Below are positions 1-8,234 of a stretch of DNA of 64,000 bases, in pieces. This stretch comes from CBDCUC01 sp965222485. GTDB taxonomy: Bacteria > Pseudomonadota > Alphaproteobacteria > Rhizobiales > Hyphomicrobiaceae. The stretch spans positions 310,001-374,000 of the forward strand of contig CBDCUC010000039.1 in the NCBI GenBank assembly GCA_965222485.1, written 5' to 3'. Each line of letters starts with the position of its first letter. Position 1 is the first letter of the stretch. The notes under the pieces are model-generated. The model saw only the letters and a list, made by a program, of their open reading frames with translations, did not search any database and had not been told where the DNA came from. The position numbers and the translations under genes are program-made.

Positions 1-518
1 TGCGGCCAATAGGTAAACCGTTTCATAAACGGGTAGATCAAAACGAGTAATAGCGACGCAATGCCCAGGCCAATTGTGAAGCCATTGAATTGCAGCAGAA
101 CACCCAAGCCAACAAGTGCCAACGCAGCGACAAAAATTAGGGCCTGCTCGGGTGATACCTGTCCCGATGGGATGGGGCGCGAGCGCGTCCGGGCCACTTG
201 CGCGTCATACTCTCGGTCGACGTAGTCGTTATAAGCGCAGCCTGCGCCGCGCATGACAAATGCGCCGATCGCAAAAAGCACCATGTAGCCCAGGTGTGGA
301 ATGGCCGCATCTGTCGTCAGTTGCGCCAAAACCATCGACCACCAGCAGGGAAACACAAGGAGCCACGTCCCGATGGGCCGGTCGGCGCGCGCAAGCCGCA
401 AGTAGGGGCGCGCAGCTTCTGGCGCGTAGCGATCAACCCAATTTCCAGCCGGCGCATCTGCAACTTTCTCAGGCGCATCATGCCGAGGTCCATGTGGGGG
501 AGGTGTTGTGGCATTCAT
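1..518 (-). CDS. ubiA: 4-hydroxybenzoate polyprenyltransferase, N-terminal part (cut by window edge)
   Basis: Reading the minus strand from an ATG at 518 gives an open frame that runs off the left edge (172 complete codons). UbiA is an integral membrane enzyme that attaches the polyprenyl tail to 4-hydroxybenzoate in ubiquinone synthesis. The translated part has a hydrophilic N-terminus, then a membrane segment with LRLARADRPIGTWLL, then GAGCAYNDYVDREYDAQV with the Asp-rich NDxxDxxxD motif that binds Mg-diphosphate, followed by RTRSRPIPSGQ. These are hallmark UbiA elements. It diverges from rsmE across about 180 bp. The second Asp-rich motif and C-terminus lie outside the window. No clear ribosome binding site is visible, so the exact start is less certain than the identity. 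Confidence 0.93.
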   Translation of the reverse strand, partial: MNATTPPPHGPRHDAPEKVADAPAGNWVDRYAPEAARPYLRLARADRPIGTWLLVFPCWWSMVLAQLTTDAAIPHLGYMVLFAIGAFVMRGAGCAYNDYVDREYDAQVARTRSRPIPSGQVSPEQALIFVAALALVGLGVLLQFNGFTIGLGIASLLLVLIYPFMKRFTYWP

Positions 519-698
519 GGTGAGCGGTGCCGAAGCTATTATTGCCAACTGCGCAAGGCAAATTTTGTAGCAGTGCCGCAACATAATGGGAAATGCCAAC
601 GCGTTGAACCTGTTTGCGGCCTGCCCCGCTAGCCCTCGGCAATGATGTGCAGATCGAGCTGGCTTGCCATCCCCGCGCTGTCAGGTATCACGGGGGGC

Positions 699-1439
699 AT
701 GGCCATCCATGATTTCAGTGCCGAGCGTTTGTTCGTCGAGGCAAGCCTAACCTCGGGCGCCGAGATTATATGCTCAAGCACCCAGACGAATTACCTGATC
801 AACGTTCTGCGCCTGAAGCTGAACGATGAAATACTTATCTTTAACGGCATTGACGGCGAATGGCGGGCAAGAATTTCAATGCTATCGCGCCGCAGCTGCA
901 CACTCGTTGCGAGCCAACAAACACGCGAGCAGGTCGCGGGTCCTGATCTTGAATATCTGTTCGCGCCTCTCAAGCGTGCGCGATTGGACTATATGGTTCA
1001 AAAGGCGGTCGAGATGGGTGTGAGGTCTTTGCGACCAGTACTCACGCGTCGCACAACGCCCGACCGCGTTAATCTGCATCGTATGCGCGCGAATGCCATT
1101 GAGGCAGCCGAGCAATGCGGCATTCTGCATCTTCCACGTATCGAGGAGCCGCGGAAGTTTGCAGCGGTATTGGAGTCCTGGTCCGAGGAACGCACGCTGA
1201 TAGTTTGCGACGAATCCGCACCGCAATCCAATCCCGTTGACGCATTGAGGTCTGTGCAACCTGGGCCAATCGCTGTCCTCGTGGGACCAGAAGGCGGATT
1301 TGATACCGAAGAACGCAATCAACTGTTGGCACACCCAAAGGTCTGCACGATATCGCTGGGTCCGCGCATCATGCGCGCAGATACTGCCGCAGTTGCCGCA
1401 CTCGCGTTGGTTAATGCCTGCCTTGGGGACTGGAACTGA
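699..1439 (+). CDS. rsmE: 16S rRNA (uracil-1498-N3)-methyltransferase
   Basis: RsmE is a SPOUT (knotted) SAM-dependent enzyme that methylates U1498 of 16S rRNA. The protein from ATG 699 is 246 residues, normal for the family. The N-terminal PUA-like part begins with AERLFVEA and has NYLINVLRL; the C-terminal SPOUT part has VQKAVEMGVRSLRPVLTRRT, ERTLIVCDE, AVLVGPEGGFDTEE and SLGPRIMRADTAAVAAL, the knot that binds SAM. The frame stays open to 642, but the 699 start matches the usual RsmE N-terminus and follows a G-rich stretch. In this group of bacteria rsmE normally lies between ubiA and gshA; here an extra gene separates it from gshA. Confidence 0.93.
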   Translation: MAIHDFSAERLFVEASLTSGAEIICSSTQTNYLINVLRLKLNDEILIFNGIDGEWRARISMLSRRSCTLVASQQTREQVAGPDLEYLFAPLKRARLDYMVQKAVEMGVRSLRPVLTRRTTPDRVNLHRMRANAIEAAEQCGILHLPRIEEPRKFAAVLESWSEERTLIVCDESAPQSNPVDALRSVQPGPIAVLVGPEGGFDTEERNQLLAHPKVCTISLGPRIMRADTAAVAALALVNACLGDWN

Positions 1440-1815
1440 CGATTTAGTCGGATTGACACCAGACTGGCTTGGAGTGGATAAGGCTGCGCAATCGCGGTGG
1501 TTCAACTGACGCGGCAGGCCGTGCGAGAGCATTAACTGACGTACTGATGAGGGCTCGACTGCAGGCCTCATAAAAGAGACCAATGCAAGAGATTAGCGTC
1601 TGGGAGCAGCCCCGGGTTGTTCCACACGTGACTTGATCGCGTTGCGCTATGCGTAATATCTGATCGGCTTTGGCCATCGGCGGCTGACTTACAACGTTTG
1701 ACTTGAAGATCGCCGTCGCGAGTGGGGCAGAAATGCCAGCCCATGATGTTATGCGCGGGATAATCCGTGGACCGGTATCAGGATTGGATACCACGTAGGA
1801 AGGGTGTGTTGTTCA
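1440..1815. other. Intergenic region before the carbamoyltransferase
   Basis: This stretch of 376 bp holds no convincing gene. The only clear signal is a Shine-Dalgarno-like AGGAAGG at 1797-1803 in front of the next gene. I saw no terminator behind rsmE and no repeat shared with the non-coding stretch on the other side of the carbamoyltransferase gene. Confidence 0.5.
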
Positions 1816-3588
1816 GTGAATATACTTGGCATCGTCTCGAAAACGCATGATACCGGTCTCGCCGTTGTGGAGGACGGACTTCCTCGTCTTGTACTGGAGG
1901 AAGAGCGCTTTAATCGCGAAAAGCACACCAAGGAGTTTCCGGCAAAGTCCCTGGCCGCAGCCTTTCAAAACGAAAGCCTCGATTTCGCAGACATCGACGT
2001 CATTACCGTTCCGTGGAACACAAGAGCGCTGATCGCAACCTTTTTCGAAGCTGTGTTCGGCCGCCTGCCTGCAAGTCTCAATCTATTGTGGCCGAGTGCA
2101 CACTCCACTCAGGACAGTGCCATCGTCAACTTGTGGCTGCGTCTGCAAATACAGATGCGCTATCACTTGGGCGTCACAAAGTTGCCTCCCATCGTCCAAG
2201 TCGGACACCACGATGCGCACGCCGCAGTGTTCAATGTATCACCCTTTGAAGAGGCGACGGTCCTGGTGATGGATGGCTATGGTGATGAATCGGCAACCAG
2301 CGCCTATACCGGTGTCGGCAATAAGTTGACCAAGCATTGGCAACTGGGCTTTTTCGACAGTCTTGGCATGCTCTATACGTGCGCCACGCAACACCTTGGG
2401 TTCAAACCGTTCGAAGAAGGAACGGTGATGGCGCTCGCGGCTTGCGGCGAGCCGACCTTCGTGGAGAAGTTCCGCAAGTGTGTTCATTTGACCGACAGCG
2501 GCGGTTTCAAGGTCAATCGCGACTATGTCAGCTATGACACGCACGGGTTGTTGCGCCCGTTTACCCAAAAGTTCATTGACACATTCGGGCCCGCGCGTGC
2601 ACGCGGAGAGCCACTGACGGACCGGCATCGCGATCTGGCTTATGCGCTCCAGGTCGTGACCGAGGAGACGGTTCTGCATATTGCCCGCGAACTTTTGAAG
2701 AAACATCCTTCACGCAATCTGGTGATTACCGGCGGCGTCGGCCTGAACTGCGTATCCAATGCGCGCCTGCTGCGCGACACCGATTACGAGCGCGTTTGGG
2801 TTCCTCCCTGCGCCTCCGATACCGGCGCCCCCTTGGGTAGTGCGCTGTGGCACTACCATCAAACTCTGGGTGGTGAGCGCAAATTTGAGATGACCCACCC
2901 CTTCTTCGGCAAAAAATACTCAGACGAAGACATTATGGAGGCGCTCAGGTTCTACGGCCTGAAATACGAGCGTCTTGAAGAAGCTGAACTGTTGCAGCGC
3001 GTCGCTAGTGATCTTGCCAACGAAAAAATCGTCGGCTGGTATCAGGACCGTTTCGAAATCGGTCCGCGTGCGCTTGGCAACCGCTCCATTCTTGCAGATT
3101 CGCGCAGTCTGAAGATCAAGGAAATCATCAATGCGCGCATCAAGCATCGTGAAGCCTTCCGGCCGTTTGCACCTGCCGTGTTGCTGGAACGGGCGGGTGA
3201 ATATTTCGAACTGGAGCAGCCAGATCCATTCATGACCATGGCGCCGCGCGTGCGCCCTGAGAAAGTCGAAGAGATCCCCGCCGCCGTGCATGTGGACGGC
3301 ACAGGCCGCATTCAGACCGTCGACCGGAAGGACAATCCTCGCTACTACGGCGTGATTGAGGCTTTCGGCAAGTTGACTGGAACACCGGTGATCTTGAACA
3401 CGAGCTTCAATCGGCACGAACCGATCGTCTCCACGCCGCGCGAAGCCTTGTCGTGCTATTTGCGCACACAAATGGACGCAATCGCGCTAGGCAACTTCTA
3501 TGTCACCGACCGTAACGATGAGGCGGCTAGGAAAGCCAACGAAGGCTTTACCGCATCGATGGCGCCTGATGTGATCCCCAAGAGCTAA
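1816..3588 (+). CDS. NodU/CmcH/TobZ-family carbamoyltransferase
   Basis: The family transfers a carbamoyl group from carbamoyl phosphate, via a carbamoyl-adenylate, to a hydroxyl on a sugar, lipochitooligosaccharide or antibiotic. The 590-residue protein has the N-terminal Kae1/TsaD-like fold with the HHDAHAAV metal site, an acidic VMDGYGDESATS loop and GGVGLNCVSNARLL. The C-terminal YrdC-like half has RFEIGPRALGNRSILADSR and NTSFNRHEPIV. The length fits the family. GTG 1816 is preferred because AGGAAGG lies 12 nt upstream, whereas the in-frame GTG at 1804 directly abuts it. No sugar, Nod-factor or antibiotic genes are nearby, so the acceptor is unknown. It appears inserted between rsmE and gshA. 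Confidence 0.88.
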   Translation: MNILGIVSKTHDTGLAVVEDGLPRLVLEEERFNREKHTKEFPAKSLAAAFQNESLDFADIDVITVPWNTRALIATFFEAVFGRLPASLNLLWPSAHSTQDSAIVNLWLRLQIQMRYHLGVTKLPPIVQVGHHDAHAAVFNVSPFEEATVLVMDGYGDESATSAYTGVGNKLTKHWQLGFFDSLGMLYTCATQHLGFKPFEEGTVMALAACGEPTFVEKFRKCVHLTDSGGFKVNRDYVSYDTHGLLRPFTQKFIDTFGPARARGEPLTDRHRDLAYALQVVTEETVLHIARELLKKHPSRNLVITGGVGLNCVSNARLLRDTDYERVWVPPCASDTGAPLGSALWHYHQTLGGERKFEMTHPFFGKKYSDEDIMEALRFYGLKYERLEEAELLQRVASDLANEKIVGWYQDRFEIGPRALGNRSILADSRSLKIKEIINARIKHREAFRPFAPAVLLERAGEYFELEQPDPFMTMAPRVRPEKVEEIPAAVHVDGTGRIQTVDRKDNPRYYGVIEAFGKLTGTPVILNTSFNRHEPIVSTPREALSCYLRTQMDAIALGNFYVTDRNDEAARKANEGFTASMAPDVIPKS

Positions 3589-3947
3589 GCGACAGACATG
3601 TCTGACTCTGCTATTGCGTAGTAATTCTTTACAACTCACGGCAGTTTGATGAGGCCGGCACCCGCCTGCCGACTATTCAGAAAATCAAACCTGGTGCATT
3701 GGTTTTCGGTGCCTGCTACTAAACTTAGATTCGCTAAGCCAGTCCTTTGCGCGTGAGTGACCGCAGAATCCACAGGCGTCGCGCGACACCTGTTGCAGCC
3801 GCAGTGCGCAGTGTCAAAGACAGGCTGCGACCTGAATGAGGCTTGTGCAATTTTGCGCACAAAGCCATAACGGCGCTCCAAGTACTTCGCTTGTCGTCAA
3901 TGTGCGATCTGCGAGCACCGGTTGCAGAATGTCCAAGGCCCGCACAC
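3589..3947. other. Intergenic region before gshA
   Basis: No supported gene lies in these 359 bp. A perfect 12-bp palindrome, CAGACATGTCTG, lies at 3593-3604 just after the carbamoyltransferase stop codon, without a T-tract, so it is not a clear terminator. The gshA frame is open upstream to 3843, but that part does not resemble the family. Confidence 0.45.
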
Positions 3948-5330
3948 ATGTCGACCCGCCAGCAAAGTGCTCCCAGAAAGCCCATAGAGAAGCGTGACGA
4001 GCTGGTTGCGTGGATCGCTGAGGGCGAAAAGCCCGCTAGCGAGTGGAGCATTGGTACGGAGCATGAAAAATTTGCCTTCCATCGCGAAACACTTACCCCG
4101 GTAGAGTACGAGGGCGAAACGGGCATCCGCGCGTTGATGCATGGCCTGATGGAATGTTGCGGCTGGCAGCCCATTATTGAAAACGGCAACATCATTGCCT
4201 TGCGGCGTGCCCCCGGGGAGCCCGGCGGCAATGTCAGCCTGGAACCGGGTGGGCAGTTCGAACTGTCTGGTGCCCCGCTTAAAAACTTGCACCAGACCGC
4301 CGGTGAAACCGACGAACACCTTCGCCAGTTTGCGACGGCAGGCAACGCGTTGGGCCTCGGCGCCCTGGGCTTGGGCTTTTCACCCATTTGGTCGTTGTCC
4401 GAAACGCCAATGATGCCCAAAGAGCGCTATCGCATCATGACGGACTACATGCCGAAAGTTGGCGGTAGGGGGCTCGACATGATGTACCGGACGACCACGA
4501 TCCAGGTGAACCTGGATTTTGGTTCTGAAGAAGACCTTGTGACGAAAATGCGCGTTTCATTGGCGTTGCAGCCGGTCGCCACAGCGTTGTTCGCGTCCTC
4601 GCCTTTCACTGACGGCAAACCCAATGGCTTCAAATCAATGCGAAGTGAGGTTTGGCGAGATACCGATGACAGTCGAACCGGAATGTTGCCGTTCGTGTTT
4701 GACGACGGCATGGGCTACGAGGCCTACGTCGACTATGCGCTCAAGGTCCCGATGTATTTTGTCTACCGCGACGGCAAGTACCTGAACGTGGCCGGTGCAT
4801 CTTTCGCAGAGTTTCTGGACGCAAAGCTGCCCGGTCTCGAAGGCGAGCGGCCCACGCTTGATGACTGGTCCGATCACCTGACGACATTGTTTCCTGAGGT
4901 TCGTCTAAAGCGGTTTCTCGAAATGCGCGGAGCCGATGGCGGTGGTTTTGACATGATCTGCGCGCTTCCCGCCTTCTGGGTCGGTCTTCTTTACGACAAG
5001 GCGTCGCTGTCGGCGGCGTGGGATCTGGTCAAGGACTGGACTGAGGAGGAACGCCAGGGTCTACGCGAAGACGTGCCGCGTAATGCGCTGGCGACGCGGT
5101 TTCGCGACGGAACCGTTGGCGACATCGCTGCCGAGGTACTGAAACTGTCGTCTGCCGGACTGGCGCGTCGGGCAAACGTCAATGCCGCCGGGCACGACGA
5201 GCGCATGTATTTGCAACCCCTCGAAGCAATCGTTGCCAGCAGGCAGACAACGGCTGATAGATTGCTTGAACGGTTTCACGGCGAATGGGCAGGCGATATC
5301 GGCAGGGTCTTTAGCGCCTGTAGTTTCTGA
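3948..5330 (+). CDS. gshA: Glutamate-cysteine ligase (alphaproteobacterial/plant type)
   Basis: This enzyme makes gamma-glutamylcysteine from glutamate, cysteine and ATP, the first step of glutathione synthesis in the cytoplasm. The 460-residue protein from ATG 3948 matches the length of the plant/alphaproteobacterial class. Motifs include SIGTEHEKF near the start, EPGGQFELSGAP, LGLGFSPIW, GGRGLDMMYRTTTIQVNLDFGSE, SSPFTDGKPNG and DGMGYEAYVDYALKVPMYFVYRDG. The frame stays open 35 codons upstream; 3948 is chosen because the family N-terminus (here STRQQSAPRKPIEKRDEL) starts there. gshB is not in the window. It is probably transcribed alone, given non-coding gaps on both sides. Confidence 0.94.
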   Translation: MSTRQQSAPRKPIEKRDELVAWIAEGEKPASEWSIGTEHEKFAFHRETLTPVEYEGETGIRALMHGLMECCGWQPIIENGNIIALRRAPGEPGGNVSLEPGGQFELSGAPLKNLHQTAGETDEHLRQFATAGNALGLGALGLGFSPIWSLSETPMMPKERYRIMTDYMPKVGGRGLDMMYRTTTIQVNLDFGSEEDLVTKMRVSLALQPVATALFASSPFTDGKPNGFKSMRSEVWRDTDDSRTGMLPFVFDDGMGYEAYVDYALKVPMYFVYRDGKYLNVAGASFAEFLDAKLPGLEGERPTLDDWSDHLTTLFPEVRLKRFLEMRGADGGGFDMICALPAFWVGLLYDKASLSAAWDLVKDWTEEERQGLREDVPRNALATRFRDGTVGDIAAEVLKLSSAGLARRANVNAAGHDERMYLQPLEAIVASRQTTADRLLERFHGEWAGDIGRVFSACSF

Positions 5331-5670
5331 ACAGCCACCTAATCCAATAGCGAATGGCTGATATTTGGGGGCGGGCGGGCCTCCGGGCCATACACACAAG
5401 CCCAAATTTTGGCGGCCAACGTCCGTTCAGTTCAGGCGCTGTTCATGGTCGGCCACGTAGTTTCTCATCCAGTTTAGTTGTGGCCTGGGCGCCGCTCCCG
5501 GCAAACGCGGCCAACCCGTGTTAGTGTTTGTCTGGCCTTTCTTTTGGCTGCGGGGGCAGTTCCGCCGCCAAGATAGGCGTTTGGTTTGGAAGACGATTAG
5601 CCGGCATGCTGCAAATTGCGGCGTCGATGTTCACGCCAGCTAGGCGATCTGGAATCGATAGGAGGGTGAC
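5331..5670. other. Intergenic region between gshA and a small exported protein
   Basis: No gene is supported here. The right end carries a near-perfect ribosome binding site, AGGAGGG at 5660-5666, which decides the TTG start of the next gene. No clear terminator hairpin with a T-tract was seen after gshA. Confidence 0.4.
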
Positions 5671-5886
5671 TTGAACCGTCGCTCGATGACATTGGCAATT
5701 TTGGCGGTCTGCCTTTCGGCGGGTGCTGCCGTCGGCGTCAATCACGCCACCAAAGAGATCCAGGTGGCGAATGCTTGTTATGCAAAATGTCGCGCCAAGC
5801 ACGATCAGTGTCGCATCAAGACTAAGGGCAGCCCCTCCTGCGACGGCAAGTTGCAGGCCTGTCTCGACAGGTGTCGCGGCGGCTGA
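5671..5886 (+). CDS. Small exported cysteine-rich protein of unknown function
   Basis: I do not recognise a named family. The 71-residue product begins with NRRSMTLAILAVCLSAGAAVGV, a probable signal peptide, followed by a mature part of about 45 residues. That part has six cysteines in the order C-x3-C-x6-C-x9-C-x6-C-x3-C, which suggests a disulfide-linked helical hairpin. The TTG at 5671 is chosen because AGGAGGG ends four bases before it; the GTG within that site is followed at once by a stop. The next ATG (5686) would be too far from the site and would cut the signal peptide. It stands alone and is convergent with the cytochrome c gene. Confidence 0.65.
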   Translation: MNRRSMTLAILAVCLSAGAAVGVNHATKEIQVANACYAKCRAKHDQCRIKTKGSPSCDGKLQACLDRCRGG

Positions 5887-6037
5887 TGTGCGCGAATGCT
5901 CTGCACTGGCTATTAAAACGTGCTGGTGCATTGAGATCTTCGCACCGGCGATCGCCGTGTGATGAAACAAATGCTGGCAATGCCCACGTTCGCCGACTAT
6001 CGGATTTAAGAAGCGCGCTTTCTCGCGAGCTGCATCA

Positions 6038-6478
6038 CTAAAGCGTCTTTAGATAGGCAATGAGATCTGTGCGTTCATTTGCATCCTTGATGCCGACGTA
6101 GGCCTTCTTTCCCTTGGGCAGAAACTCCGAGGGCGCCTCCAAATATTTGTCGAGGTTTTTCTCTGTCCACGCTTTGCCCTTGCGGCCGTCCCGCGCCATA
6201 GCTTTTGAGTAATTGAAGCCCTCGACGGCGCCCAGCTTGCGCTCGAACACACCTGCCAACGCAGGCCCGGCTTTTCGTGCCGTGCCCTGATTAATGTCAT
6301 GGCAGCCGCCACACCCGCCAAATAGCGCCTCGCCCTTTGCAGCGTCACCCGCATAGGTCTCAGGGGCTGGCGCAGAACCTGCCTCTTCCTCCTGTGCAGC
6401 GCTGGGTGAAACAGTGGCAAGGCTCATGGCGAATACCACCAGCGCACAAATTCGCGAACTGACCCCAGTTCCAATCAT
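6038..6478 (-). CDS. Exported class I cytochrome c family protein
   Basis: This is a periplasmic mono-heme c-type cytochrome of 146 residues. A signal peptide (about residues 1-29, ending SPSAAQ) precedes an acidic linker, then the heme motif CGGCH at residues 56-60, GPALAGVFERKLG and NYSKAM. The C-terminal helix ends ERTDLIAYLKTL. The layout is that of cytochrome c2. The loop that normally reads PGTKM, with axial Met, reads PKGKKAYVG, placing Lys125 where Met should be; this is unusual and is discussed as a finding. The ATG at 6478 is preferred over the upstream TTG because GGGGA lies about seven bases before it and the signal peptide then begins correctly. A large inverted repeat lies upstream at 6543-6585. 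Confidence 0.85.
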   Translation of the reverse strand: MIGTGVSSRICALVVFAMSLATVSPSAAQEEEAGSAPAPETYAGDAAKGEALFGGCGGCHDINQGTARKAGPALAGVFERKLGAVEGFNYSKAMARDGRKGKAWTEKNLDKYLEAPSEFLPKGKKAYVGIKDANERTDLIAYLKTL

Positions 6479-6542
6479 CGCTTGGTCCCCGTCAGGCACA
6501 TCAGAAAACAATCCCTTCTATAGACCATCAGACGGGTCGCAA

Positions 6543-6585
6543 AGCATGCTTGCCCAACATGTGATCCGCGGTAAGCAAGCATGCT
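6543..6585. repeat. Inverted repeat upstream of the cytochrome c gene
   Basis: Two perfect 11-nt arms, AGCATGCTTGC at 6543-6553 and GCAAGCATGCT at 6575-6585, are separated by 21 bases. They lie 65-107 bp upstream of the cytochrome c start and just after the LysR stop. There is no T-tract, so this is more likely a protein binding site than a terminator. The core TGCTTGC/GCAAGCA is shared with the promoter near 31.9 kb. Confidence 0.5.
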
Positions 6586-6631
6586 CCGGGGTTTGGTCAG
6601 CCGTACACATTGCTGCTGCTGTCGTTGAGCG

Positions 6632-7672
6632 TCACGTCCTGGCGGCTGAGGCTTCTTCCTCCTGAACGCGCCCTTGCGAGGCTTTGGCGGCGCGGCCTTT
6701 GCCGTTCTGCCGGTTTCGCGCCTTGCCACTTGGCGCTGAGGTTTTTACCGCCGCTTGCGCTTTGTACTCAGCCGGTTTCACTTCCCAACCAGGCGAGTTC
6801 CCATAAAGGTCGGTCAGGAATTCGATAAAGGCGTGAACTTTGGCCGGCATGAATTCGCGACATGGGTAGACGGCGTAAATTGCCAGGTTGGATGAGCCTT
6901 TGTATTGCGGGAGTACGACTTCAAGCGCGCCGCTAGCAAGCTCCGCCCCGATGTCCCAAGTGCCACGCAGGCCGATGCCAAGACCCGAAAGCAGCGCTTC
7001 GCGAATGAGTTCGGACGAGTTGGAGCGAATATTGCCCTTGGTTCTAAGCTGCACTTGTCCTTCTGGGCCTTCAAGCTTCCAGAAGTCCTGAGCGCCAGCT
7101 GACAAACAGTTGTGAGTTTCAAGTTCGCCGAGAGTTTCAGGGCGCCCTGCCTTTTCCAGATATTGAGGTGACGCGCAGATCACCCGCGTGTCTGGTGCAA
7201 TCTTCCGCGCAACCAACGTGGAATCGGCCAGTTCGCCGATGCGGATTGCGACATCGAACCCTTCGCGAATGATATCGACGAAGTTATCTGTGAGGTCAAA
7301 GTCCAATTCGATATCCGGATACCGGGACACAAATTCAGGTAGGTAGGGCGCAATATGCTGGCGGCTGAACGATGTTGGTGCCGTCACCTTCAAAAGGCCG
7401 CAGGGGCGCGTGTTGCGTCTGCTGACGAAATCCTCCGCCTCGTCAACCAGGCTGAGAATGTCCACCACCCGCTTGAAATAGCCTGCGCCGGTCTCCGTGA
7501 GTGTCAGCTGCCGCGTTGTGCGCTGGAACAGGCGGGCTCCGAGGCGGTCCTCCAAGAGGCTCACACGCTTTGAAACAACGGCGGGAGACAGGCCCATTTC
7601 CCTGCCCGCGGCTGACATGTTGCCTGTGCGTGCGACGCGGGCGAAAATCTCCAGATCGGTGATGGCTGTCAT
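6632..7672 (-). CDS. LysR-family transcriptional regulator with basic C-terminal tail
   Basis: This is a 346-residue LysR-type DNA-binding regulator. The N-terminal winged helix (residues about 5-62) reads LEIFARVARTGNMSAAGREMGLSPAVVSKRVSLLEDRLGARLFQRTTRQ, the typical HTH_1 pattern; the effector domain (about 90-295) follows with FDLTDNFVDIIREGFDVAIRIGEL. After the normal LysR end there is an extra tail of about 45 residues rich in Lys, Arg, Ala and Gln, so the protein is longer than the usual 300. It is divergent from glcDEF with 562 bp between, so it may control glcDEF, itself or both; this is inference. The target and effector are not shown by the sequence. Confidence 0.9.
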   Translation of the reverse strand: MTAITDLEIFARVARTGNMSAAGREMGLSPAVVSKRVSLLEDRLGARLFQRTTRQLTLTETGAGYFKRVVDILSLVDEAEDFVSRRNTRPCGLLKVTAPTSFSRQHIAPYLPEFVSRYPDIELDFDLTDNFVDIIREGFDVAIRIGELADSTLVARKIAPDTRVICASPQYLEKAGRPETLGELETHNCLSAGAQDFWKLEGPEGQVQLRTKGNIRSNSSELIREALLSGLGIGLRGTWDIGAELASGALEVVLPQYKGSSNLAIYAVYPCREFMPAKVHAFIEFLTDLYGNSPGWEVKPAEYKAQAAVKTSAPSGKARNRQNGKGRAAKASQGRVQEEEASAART

Positions 7673-8234
7673 AACGGTTCAACTCCCATGATATATTTGC
7701 CAATCCGGCACAGATCCTTCGTCAAAACGTGGTTGGCCTGCCAATGGGACACGCGTATGTCATCGCATTGCCAAAAAGGTATATGATTATTTCGGAATAA
7801 TTGAAAATGCCGTGTTAGTAGGCCGAATGTCCCCCTTTTGAGCCTCATTCGGCATCAAATACCGCGTGTTGTCTGCTGGCGGCTTAAGTGCCCAGTTCGG
7901 CTCTCTCGACGCTAAGGCGCTGGTGGAGGCGCCAAAATTGGCATTCGGGGCAATTTGCTTTGCTGCAGGGGGGAGGCTAGGCCGGGGAAGGTGGCGCGAG
8001 AAAAGCTAAGCAAGCAGCCCGCAATTTGCGGCACATTGAGCAGATGATGGCTTCATCCTCCTCGCGCAGCGCCGCCAATTGAAGTCTCGGCTGTAGGCGA
8101 TGCGGCCCAACTGTCTCCTCACTAGCCTCTTGCGGCAAGGCACGGCTGCGATCCAAGCCTTTTGGAGCTGACCGCACTGGACAAGAGCGGCGCGAGAGAT
8201 AACAAACACAATAGGAGTTGGTTGGAGACGTTGA
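7673..8234. promoter_or_regulatory. Divergent regulatory region between LysR gene and glcD
   Basis: No gene is supported in these 562 bp. Two inverted repeats are visible. At 7786-7801, ATTATT-TCGG-AATAAT is a 6-4-6 palindrome that contains a T-N11-A pattern typical of LysR boxes. At 7822-7829 and 7846-7853, GCCGAATG and CATTCGGC form an 8-bp inverted repeat with a 16-bp spacer. Both lie in the part nearer the LysR gene, where a divergent promoter pair would be expected. Confidence 0.45.

Noticed and set aside
882..1583. 233-codon open frame on the minus strand over rsmE
   Set aside because: It is a shadow of rsmE; composition is Arg/Cys-rich and no domain is visible.
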